6,407 nt of DNA from Fimbriimonadaceae bacterium (lineage in GTDB: Bacteria; Armatimonadota; Fimbriimonadia; Fimbriimonadales; Fimbriimonadaceae), in the NCBI GenBank assembly GCA_022842565.1, contig JALHPH010000099.1, positions 1-6,407 of the forward strand, read 5' to 3'. This document shows positions 1-5,933 of the stretch, in pieces. The notes below the pieces were generated by a model, which saw only the letters and a program-made list of their open reading frames with translations, did no database searches and was not told where the DNA came from. Position numbers and translations under genes: made by a program. The number at the start of each line of letters is the position of its first letter. Within the stretch, counting starts at the first letter, position 1.

Positions 1-22
1 GCCGGCCCGGGCCCGCTCGCGC

Positions 23-1480
23 CTAACAAGCAAAGAGGAGCGGCTGCATCGGCGGCTGGGCTAGGGCAGCGTCGAGCTGGTGCACACCGTCAACCGGCAC
101 CGCTCCCAGCGCGGCAAGGGCCCGAACGGCAGGGCCATTTGCTCCGCCACCCGAACAAGCGCTGTGTAATGCGATTGAGCGCGCCCCGAAGGGCTCCCCA
201 AAGGGTGCCGCAAAATCAGCCTCCGTAATCGACCCTGATACGGACGCTGGAACAGGCCCTAGAACTGGCCCAAGAAAACACTCGCCCTGAGACCCCGAAT
301 CGCACCAGCCACACACCTTGCCCCAGCCACGCGCCGGCACTTTGCAGGAGCCATTAGCACCCCGAGACTGAATCGATGCAGGGAACTCCGGCGCCGGCCC
401 CTCCTCCGGTACCCCGCCAAACACGCACACCCGGCAGAGCCGCTGCCGAAGCGCTAGCACCGCGCCGTGCCATGAGCCCCCCGCTTTGAAGCGGGGATCG
501 ATGACGATCGCCAGTACCGCCGCCGAATAAAGGAGCCGGTTGCGGTGCATGGCGAGTGCGGTCGAAAAGCCCTCTTGGTGGCCCGCGGGCGACAGCTGAG
601 CCCAGCTTCCCTTGCCCAGCGGACAGGTACCCCCTTTATCTTGAAGCTCACTCAGATGCCCCTCCCCAGAGCCCCCGCCGGGACCCTCCTCTCCGCTCCC
701 CGAAGCAGGGCCTGAAGCACACTCCACCAGACCACAATCCGTAACGTTCTCCTGCCCATGGCACCGTAGACCATTCCTCTTCGCCCCACGGCCCTCAAAA
801 AAAACAAAACCGCCAGACACCTTCGGCTGCACTCGCGCTCCATTACCGAGCCCCGGCTCGCGGAAAGCCCATGAGGCATCGGCCCCAAGTCCCATGGGCA
901 GCACCTCAATGAGGTGCCCGCCCAACCCTGGCACCCGCCGGGCACAGCGATCGATGCCTGGTGCGCCGCCGCTGAGCACGCCGAAACCGCGCGCCACCGC
1001 CCATCGCGCGACCGCCAAGGCAAAAGCCCGCCCCGCTGTCGAGGGCCGACGCGAACCGACGAGCGCCACCCATTGTGAGGGCCAAGCAAGCCCCTGCACC
1101 AAATTGTCATGGCCTAAGCTGCTCCAGCCGCCGAGCCCGCCCCGCGCATGAAAAGCCAGCCCCTCGGCGGCCCAAGCCGCCGGCAAGCCAGGCGCTCCGC
1201 ACCCGATGGCCCGCCCCGAATCCAGCGCCCCAAGTGCCCATTCGAAGCGCTCGATGTGCCCAAACGAAGCCGCCGCCTCGAAGAACCCCCGCCGCACCAA
1301 GCGCTCGGCCACCCATTGGCATGCCCGTGGTAGCAGCGCCAGCGTGGGCGCCCCCAGTGCCGACAGCCCGCCGAGCTCGCGCACGACCTGCGGCCAAAGC
1401 CGCCGAGGCAGTGCCGCCCCTAGCGGGCACCCCTCCAGGAACAGCGCCACGCTCACCACGTTTTGCCACTCACAAGCCAT
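23..1480 (-). CDS. Divergent DprA/Smf-like DNA-processing protein with a long internal insertion
   Basis: 485 residues, stop TAG at 23-25. A DprA-type Rossmann domain is visible: VALVGSRRPS (138-147) matches the DprA VGSR loop, GVLSGGAPGID (167-177) matches SGLARGID, and HRNRLLYSAAVLAIV (312-326) followed by KAGGSWHGAVLAL (332-344) matches RNRIIAGLSDAVLVVEA and SGSLITA. Known DprA proteins bind single-stranded DNA and load RecA during transformation; the same job is inferred here. The N-terminal 130 residues are poorly conserved, but LAFHARG (about 108-114) fits the strand before the Rossmann fold. Oddities: about 70 extra residues (about 205-294, Gly/Ser/Glu-rich, Cys 240, 249, 254, 286) split the domain, and the tail (356-450) is low-complexity with a CGWC at 390-393. 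Third-position GC is visibly lower in both segments than in the core. The ATG at 1480 was chosen because an in-frame TAA directly precedes it. Family assignment is fairly sure; function is inferred. Confidence 0.72.
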   Translation of the reverse strand: MACEWQNVVSVALFLEGCPLGAALPRRLWPQVVRELGGLSALGAPTLALLPRACQWVAERLVRRGFFEAAASFGHIERFEWALGALDSGRAIGCGAPGLPAAWAAEGLAFHARGGLGGWSSLGHDNLVQGLAWPSQWVALVGSRRPSTAGRAFALAVARWAVARGFGVLSGGAPGIDRCARRVPGLGGHLIEVLPMGLGADASWAFREPGLGNGARVQPKVSGGFVFFEGRGAKRNGLRCHGQENVTDCGLVECASGPASGSGEEGPGGGSGEGHLSELQDKGGTCPLGKGSWAQLSPAGHQEGFSTALAMHRNRLLYSAAVLAIVIDPRFKAGGSWHGAVLALRQRLCRVCVFGGVPEEGPAPEFPASIQSRGANGSCKVPARGWGKVCGWCDSGSQGECFLGPVLGPVPASVSGSITEADFAAPFGEPFGARSIALHSACSGGGANGPAVRALAALGAVPVDGVHQLDAALAQPPMQPLLFAC

Positions 1481-1486
1481 TTAATA

Positions 1487-1492
1487 ATCATA
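1487..1492 (-). promoter_or_regulatory. -10 promoter element (TATGAT) for the DprA-like gene, probable leaderless start
   Basis: Reading the minus strand, TATGAT (five of six matches to TATAAT) is followed by TATTAA and then the ATG at 1480. Transcription starting 6-7 bases after the element would begin at or next to the start codon. No -35 match is seen at 17-bp spacing (GCGAAG), and no Shine-Dalgarno sequence lies at a usable distance; the nearest purine run, GGAAGG, is about 16 bases away. A leaderless transcript is inferred from this spacing. Confidence 0.45.
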
Positions 1493-1510
1493 CCCGCCTT
1501 CCATCGCCCC

Positions 1511-1539
1511 TTCGCACGCCCACGCCGCTCAAGTACACT
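1511..1539 (+). promoter_or_regulatory. Possible sigma-70-type promoter for the alpha-mannosidase gene
   Basis: TTCGCA (1511-1516) and TACACT (1534-1539) are separated by 17 bp, and each matches the consensus at four of six positions. Transcription would begin near 1546, giving a leader of about 16 bases that still contains the GAGG ribosome binding site. It lies in the 81-bp gap between divergent genes, where a promoter is expected, but the match is only moderate. Confidence 0.33.
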
Positions 1540-1552
1540 CAGGCGCGATCCC

Positions 1553-1556
1553 GAGG
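1553..1556 (+). promoter_or_regulatory. Ribosome binding site deciding the mannosidase start
   Basis: GAGG sits five bases before the ATG at 1562. It supports that start over the in-frame ATG at 1463, which lies inside the divergent DprA-like gene and would add 33 residues with no resemblance to the family. Confidence 0.5.
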
Positions 1557-1561
1557 CAGCC

Positions 1562-4500
1562 ATGCTGAAACACCCCGCCCTGACCCTTCGCCGTATCCAG
1601 CAGATCACCCAACACCTGCTCAGAGACCGAATCCTCGGAGAGGAGATCGCGCTAAACATCGAGTTCTGCCCCGTCGCCCATGCCACCGAGAAGGAAGCGC
1701 GCGAGCAAGGGCCATGGGAGCCGGTCACCCAGGGTTTTGAGTTCGGCCCGGCTTATCGAATGGTCTGGTTCCGAGTGTCGGGCGCGCTTCCGGCCGCTTG
1801 GCACGGGCGCGAAGTTTGCATGATTGCCGAACTCGGGGGCGAGCGCACCGTCTGGCGCAACAACACACCCGACCGAGGCATCGATGAGCCCCATGCGCTT
1901 TATCGATTGCACGACGAGGCACCCGGCGAAGAGGCCCTCGATCTTTGTATTCAGGCGTACACAATGAACCCGGACGTGCGGCTCATCGGCACGCCCCCGG
2001 CCCGGCGAGAACTCACCGATAGAGTCGGCAAAGTCGCCCTTGTAACCGTGCACACCCAGCGCCAACATCTGCTCTACGACATGGCTTTTGGCATGAGCCT
2101 GCTGGAAACCCTGCGCGAGACCGACCCGAGCTACACCACTCTGCTACGAGGCCTGAATGCGGTCTGCAACACGCTCGAAGCCGACAACGACGCCACCCTC
2201 GCGGCCTGCCGAAAAATCATGAAGGAGACGATCGGGTCGCTCACAGGCGAGGTGAAGCACACCATCACCGCCTGCGGTCACGCGCACCTGGACACGGCGT
2301 GGCTCTGGCCGCTGCAAATCACGCACTACAAGATGGCGCATACCACTGCGAACCAGCTTTACCTTATGGAGCGGTACCCCAAATACGTGTTCAGCCACTC
2401 CCAAGCATCGCAGTACGAATGGCTCGAGCACGAGTACCCGGCGCTCTTCAAAAGGGTGAAAGCCGCCGCGCAGCGAGGACAGTGGGAAGTCGTGGGCAGT
2501 ATGTGGGTGGAAGCCGACTGCAACCTCACTGGCGGAGAAGCCCTGATCCGGCAGTTCCTCTATGGCCGCCGCTACTTCAAGCAGCATTTCGGCACCCCCT
2601 GCGACGATATGTGGCTACCGGATGTCTTCGGCTATTCCGCTGCGCTGCCGCAAATCCTGGCCAAATTTGGCATCAAGTACTTCCTCACCCAAAAGATCAG
2701 CTGGAACCAGATCAACAAGTTCCCGCACAATACTTTCTGGTGGCAGGGGATCGATGGGACCAAGATCTGGAGCCATTTCCCGCCCGCCGACACCTACATC
2801 GGCGATTGCACTCCCAAACAGCTCTTTGAGTCCGTGACGCAGCACAAGGACCAGGGGCGCAGCGATCAGTCGCTCTACCTCTTCGGCTGGGGCGATGGCG
2901 GCGGCGGACCGACCGAGCAACACCTGGAATACCTCAACCGCGCGCGAACCGCACCGGGCCTCCCCGAAATCGAGACCGGGCGCCGCGCCGTCGACTTTTT
3001 CGCCGAAGCACGCGCCAAGAGCCGAGACCTCATGACCTGGACCGGCGAACTCTACCTGGAGATGCACCGCGGCACTTACACCAGCCAGGCGTATAACAAA
3101 TGGGCTAATCGCACCAGCGAGTTCTTGCTGCGTGACGCCGAGTGGCTCAGCTGCTTCGACCACGGCTACCCCAAGAGCTATCCGGCTGCAGCGCTTGAGA
3201 AGGCTTGGAAACTGGTTCTGCTGAACCAGTTCCACGACATCATCCCGGGGTCGTCGGTTTCGGAGGTTTACGACGATAGCCGCCGCGACTACACGGAGGT
3301 GTTCCAATTGGCCGAGGCTGCCATTGAGCAGGGACTGCAGTCCATCGGGGCGAAGTTGAACACCGGGGGGATGGCCCAGCCCATCGCGCTCTTTGCCAAC
3401 GCGAGCCTCTCAAGCCAGGGCAGCATGCTGTGGCCCGAGGGTGAGGCCCCGGCCTCGCTGGCAGTCGGCGACCGCCTGGAGCCGGTGCAATACATCGAGG
3501 AGTTCGGCGAGCGCAAAATCATCTTCGCCACGCCGGAAGAGGCGCTCGGCACTGTCGCAGTGGCGGACCTCAGCGAACAAGCCCCGTCCACCCGTCCCAG
3601 ATTAAAGGCACGCGATCGCCGACTGGAGAACGACAATTGGGCCGTTCGTTTCGACGGCAACGGCCATATCACGAGCATCACCAGCATTGATGACCGCACA
3701 ACCGAATTTGTGGCCCCAGGCGCGGTGGCAAACGTATTCCAGATTTTCGACGACCGTCCCAATTTCTGGGGCGCATGGGACATCGACCCATTCATCTATG
3801 AGAAGGGCCAGGCCCTCATGAAATGCGAGAGCTTCGAGGTGGTGGAGCGAGGACCGGTTCGCGTGGCGGTGGAAACCGTGCGGCGCTTTGGTCAGAGCAC
3901 CATTCGCCAGCGCATTAGCCTCGGGCCGACTCCAGGCATCCGGTTCGATACCGAAATCGATTGGCACGAGGACCACAAACTGCTCAAAGTCGCTTTCCCG
4001 TTCAACGTGAACTCGATGCGTGCGACCTACGAAATTCAGTACGGCCACGTCGAGCGTCCAACCCACTACAACACAAGTTGGGATATGGCCCGTTTCGAGG
4101 TGCCCGCACAAAAGTGGGCAGACCTCAGCCAAGGAGACCTGGGCGTCGCGCTGATCAATGACTGCAAGTACGGCTACGACTGCTTCGGAAACACGATGCG
4201 TCTCACGTTGCTGCGGGCGCCCAAGGCGCCGGATCCGATGTGCGACATGGGGCGCCATCGGTTCAGCTATGTGGTGTTGCCGCACTTTGACCAAATGGTC
4301 CACAGCGACGTGATCGCGGCGGCGTACGCCCTCAACAGCCCCGTGCGGACCACCCGGCTCGGTCACCAGAGCGGTGCCCTCACCGCGCTACCCAGACTGG
4401 TCGGCGCTGACTCACGCAACGTGATCATTGAGTCGGTGAAAAAAGCCGAGGACCACTCGAACCTCATCGTCCGGCTCTACGAATGCCACAACACCCGGGG

Positions 4501-4654
4501 TCGCACCTGGATCAACTGCGCCGTTCCGGTGAGGCGAGCCTGGCTCGTCGACCTCAACGAAGATATTTTGCAGGAACTGGAGGTCACTGACGGACAGGTA
4601 GAGATTGAATACAGCCCATTCGAAATTGTGACCGTCATGCTCGACGTGCAATGA
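1562..4654 (+). CDS. Glycoside hydrolase family 38 alpha-mannosidase
   Basis: Hydrolyses terminal alpha-linked mannose from oligosaccharides by a retaining, zinc-dependent mechanism. At 1030 residues it is full length for the bacterial/yeast-vacuolar (Ams1-like) branch. Order: N-terminal beta domain (about 45-225), catalytic domain (about 232-490), helical middle domain opening with ELYLEMHRGTYTSQ (496-509), and a large C-terminal beta region (about 640-1030). By comparison with Golgi mannosidase II, zinc ligands are H242 and D244 in HAHLDTAW, D354 in WLPDVFGY (also the nucleophile) and H558 in NQFHDIIPGS. LFGWGDGGGGPT (440-451) is typical of this branch. There is no signal peptide, so it should act in the cytoplasm on imported sugars. 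It stands alone: no transporter, regulator or other glycosidase is in the window, so the true substrate linkage cannot be told. The start at 1562 rests on GAGG upstream. All catalytic positions are intact. Confidence 0.96.
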   Translation: MLKHPALTLRRIQQITQHLLRDRILGEEIALNIEFCPVAHATEKEAREQGPWEPVTQGFEFGPAYRMVWFRVSGALPAAWHGREVCMIAELGGERTVWRNNTPDRGIDEPHALYRLHDEAPGEEALDLCIQAYTMNPDVRLIGTPPARRELTDRVGKVALVTVHTQRQHLLYDMAFGMSLLETLRETDPSYTTLLRGLNAVCNTLEADNDATLAACRKIMKETIGSLTGEVKHTITACGHAHLDTAWLWPLQITHYKMAHTTANQLYLMERYPKYVFSHSQASQYEWLEHEYPALFKRVKAAAQRGQWEVVGSMWVEADCNLTGGEALIRQFLYGRRYFKQHFGTPCDDMWLPDVFGYSAALPQILAKFGIKYFLTQKISWNQINKFPHNTFWWQGIDGTKIWSHFPPADTYIGDCTPKQLFESVTQHKDQGRSDQSLYLFGWGDGGGGPTEQHLEYLNRARTAPGLPEIETGRRAVDFFAEARAKSRDLMTWTGELYLEMHRGTYTSQAYNKWANRTSEFLLRDAEWLSCFDHGYPKSYPAAALEKAWKLVLLNQFHDIIPGSSVSEVYDDSRRDYTEVFQLAEAAIEQGLQSIGAKLNTGGMAQPIALFANASLSSQGSMLWPEGEAPASLAVGDRLEPVQYIEEFGERKIIFATPEEALGTVAVADLSEQAPSTRPRLKARDRRLENDNWAVRFDGNGHITSITSIDDRTTEFVAPGAVANVFQIFDDRPNFWGAWDIDPFIYEKGQALMKCESFEVVERGPVRVAVETVRRFGQSTIRQRISLGPTPGIRFDTEIDWHEDHKLLKVAFPFNVNSMRATYEIQYGHVERPTHYNTSWDMARFEVPAQKWADLSQGDLGVALINDCKYGYDCFGNTMRLTLLRAPKAPDPMCDMGRHRFSYVVLPHFDQMVHSDVIAAAYALNSPVRTTRLGHQSGALTALPRLVGADSRNVIIESVKKAEDHSNLIVRLYECHNTRGRTWINCAVPVRRAWLVDLNEDILQELEVTDGQVEIEYSPFEIVTVMLDVQ

Positions 4655-4695
4655 CTTTTTTAGGTTCAAATCCCTTCAGAGGACGCCTAAAGAAG
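4655..4695. repeat. Imperfect inverted repeat just after the mannosidase stop
   Basis: CTTTTTTAGG (4655-4664) pairs with CCTAAAGAAG (4686-4695): ten base pairs including one G-U, around a 21-base loop, starting at the first base after the stop codon. It lacks a U-run downstream, so it is not a standard rho-independent terminator in either direction. It could protect the 3' end of the mannosidase transcript or be a protein-binding site. The structure is visible; the role is not known. Confidence 0.4.
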
Positions 4696-4715
4696 CAAAA
4701 CTTGTTGTAAAGTAA

Positions 4716-4739
4716 CCCCTAAGGAATTATTCCTTGGGG
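4716..4739 (+). terminator. Hairpin before the pseudopilin gene: weak terminator or translational control element
   Basis: CCCC (4716-4719) pairs with GGGG (4736-4739) and AAGGAA (4721-4726) with TTCCTT (4730-4735); T4720 is bulged and TTA forms the loop. It is followed by TTATTTAC and the pseudopilin ATG at 4748. The GC-capped stem plus U-rich tail could end mannosidase transcription. Equally, the AAGGA in the left arm is the only Shine-Dalgarno-like run upstream of the pseudopilin and is paired in this fold, suggesting control of translation. The sequence cannot decide between these. Confidence 0.45.
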
Positions 4740-4747
4740 TTATTTAC

Positions 4748-5656
4748 ATGCATTCATCTCGACGGGCGTTTACGCTCATTGAACTCTTGGTTGTCATTGC
4801 GATCATCGCCATCCTCGCGGCGATTCTCTTCCCGGTACTTAGTCAGGCCCGGGCCGCTGCCAAAGCAACGGCAAGCATCTCGAACATGCGTCAACTCGGC
4901 ACCGCCTGGTTGATGTATGCCAACGATGTCAACGACCTCGCCGTGCCTTATGCCAACCGCACCCAAGGGCCGCTCGACCTCACGCCGAGCAGCTCACCTG
5001 GCACACGACTCTCCTATTCGCCTTGGGGCCAGCTCCTGCAGCCCTATGCGAAGAACCTCAACATTTTCCAAGACCCCGTGATCACCGCCAACAAAGGCGA
5101 GGGATCGGTGGCAGCCAGCCAAATTTGGGCCTATCGCCCGCAATACGGTTACGCCTTCACGGTGTGGGGTCCCCTCCAAAACCTGAATACCGCGACCGCG
5201 ACTCGGGCCGGTGACGGCAGCCCAGCTGTCCAAACCATCACTTCCGCGGGCCAGCCCAGCGAGACAGTCGTGTTCACCACACGCAAAGACCGTAACTCGC
5301 TCGACTGGATCATCAACCCCAGCATTATCTGGATGGCCCAGATCGTCGCTTCACCGTTTTGCACGCCCGCCGGTCGCACTGGCGTCACACCCGATGGTCT
5401 GTGCGCACTCAACTACCGTTGGGGCGTCGGCGGAACGGGTGGAGTGCTGACGCCACCGCCCAGCGAAGCAGAGGGAAGCCGCACCGGCATGGTCGCCATC
5501 CGCAACCGTGGCCGTGCGAACGTGACCTTCGGCGACTCGCACGTGAAGTACGTGACCCCCGGCTACTTGGCTCGCGGTACGAACTGGCACCGTGACCGCA
5601 CCTACACGCAGATTCAAATGACGGACAAGGCCGAATACATGTGGGACATGGAATGA
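4748..5656 (+). CDS. Type IV pseudopilin-like protein (prepilin-type N-terminal cleavage/methylation domain, DUF1559-like)
   Basis: 302 residues. Residues 1-30 form a prepilin leader and hydrophobic helix: [10 protein letters not shown] with cleavage expected between A7 and F8, N-methylation at F8, and the conserved Glu at +5 (E12). The -1 residue is Ala rather than the usual Gly. After the helix comes [19 protein letters not shown], the usual continuation of this family, then a globular domain with C205 and C219, which could form a disulfide in a 13-residue loop. Near the C-terminus FGDSHVK (261-267) corresponds to the FADGHVK signature of H-X9-DG/DUF1559-type proteins. These are exported and processed by the prepilin peptidase; roles in surface or pseudopilus assemblies are suspected but mostly unproven. 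The stop overlaps the next gene's start (ATGA), so the two are probably co-translated. No unpaired ribosome binding site is seen. Confidence 0.9.
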   Translation: MHSSRRAFTLIELLVVIAIIAILAAILFPVLSQARAAAKATASISNMRQLGTAWLMYANDVNDLAVPYANRTQGPLDLTPSSSPGTRLSYSPWGQLLQPYAKNLNIFQDPVITANKGEGSVAASQIWAYRPQYGYAFTVWGPLQNLNTATATRAGDGSPAVQTITSAGQPSETVVFTTRKDRNSLDWIINPSIIWMAQIVASPFCTPAGRTGVTPDGLCALNYRWGVGGTGGVLTPPPSEAEGSRTGMVAIRNRGRANVTFGDSHVKYVTPGYLARGTNWHRDRTYTQIQMTDKAEYMWDME

Positions 5657-5868
5657 AAAAGAAAAACTGGATCCTCACTCTCTCGATGCTTGCTGCCCTG
5701 GGTAGCTTGTTGGCTGGTTGCGCGCCGAGCGGCGAGCAAACCGCCGATAATCCAAACCCCAGCACCGAGCCGGACACCGCTGGCATGTCGGCCGAAGATG
5801 CCGCCAAGGCTACGGACACGAGCACCGCCGCTTCGGGCGACAACCTGTCGACTTCCGAGAAAAAGTAA
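5653..5868 (+). CDS. Small secreted lipoprotein, function unknown
   Basis: 71 residues. MKKKNWIL, a hydrophobic stretch and the lipobox LLAGC put the lipidated cysteine at C23, so it should be processed by lipoprotein signal peptidase and anchored to a membrane. The mature part is only 49 residues, rich in Ala, Ser, Thr, Asp and Glu, ends in Lys-Lys, and looks disordered, with no recognisable domain. The ATG at 5653 was chosen over an in-frame ATG at 5641 because it gives the standard Lys-rich signal start and overlaps the pseudopilin stop as ATGA, suggesting translational coupling. Residue +2 is Ala, not the Asp that retains lipoproteins in the inner membrane of enterobacteria, so outer-membrane placement is possible if the cell is diderm. 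It may act with the pseudopilin or simply be a spacer-type lipoprotein; I do not recognise it. Confidence 0.75.
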   Translation: MKKKNWILTLSMLAALGSLLAGCAPSGEQTADNPNPSTEPDTAGMSAEDAAKATDTSTAASGDNLSTSEKK

Positions 5869-5879
5869 ACGGGCAACTG

Positions 5880-5927
5880 GCAAAAAATTGGACCGACTCC
5901 CAAACCGGGGTCGGTCCAGTTTTTTGC
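5880..5927. terminator. Bidirectional rho-independent terminator between convergent genes
   Basis: A 12-bp stem with one G-U pair joins 5889-5900 (TGGACCGACTCC) to 5907-5918 (GGGGTCGGTCCA) around the loop CAAACC. Beyond it, six A's (5882-5887) face six T's (5920-5925), so each strand shows a strong hairpin followed by a U-run. It starts 11 bases after the lipoprotein stop and ends 6 bases from the flhA stop, so it serves the plus-strand pseudopilin-lipoprotein unit and the minus-strand flhA transcript. Confidence 0.92.
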
Positions 5928-5933
5928 GGAACG

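Noticed and set aside
4..13. GGCCCGGGCC palindrome at the left edge, possible terminator of the DprA-like gene
   Set aside because: It has no loop and no U-run, and too little flanking sequence is visible. Short GC palindromes are expected by chance in this DNA.
23..1480. DprA-like gene as a frameshifted pseudogene
   Set aside because: All conserved motifs before and after the insertion lie in one frame with no stop across 485 codons, so a broken gene is not supported, although relaxed constraint in parts is possible.
1463..1561. Upstream in-frame ATG extending the mannosidase by 33 residues
   Set aside because: It overlaps the divergent gene, has no ribosome binding site, and the added residues do not resemble GH38 N-termini. 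GAGG favours 1562.
1075..1740. Open 221-codon reading frame on the plus strand
   Set aside because: It runs antisense through the 5' half of the DprA-like gene, across both promoters and out of frame into the mannosidase gene. Its product is Pro/Arg/Ala-rich, as expected of an antisense frame in GC-rich DNA.
2615..4366. Long minus-strand frames of 230 and 254 codons under the mannosidase gene
   Set aside because: They are shadows of a highly conserved plus-strand gene; their products show no recognisable motif and no start-site signals.
4655..4747. Complete tRNA or small RNA gene
   Set aside because: Only a T-arm-like fragment is present; D-arm, anticodon arm and 5' acceptor strand are missing, and the acceptor spacing is off by one.
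5641..5652. Alternative lipoprotein start giving MGHGMKKK
   Set aside because: It adds four residues upstream of a normal Lys-rich signal peptide, whereas ATG 5653 gives the typical ATGA coupling.
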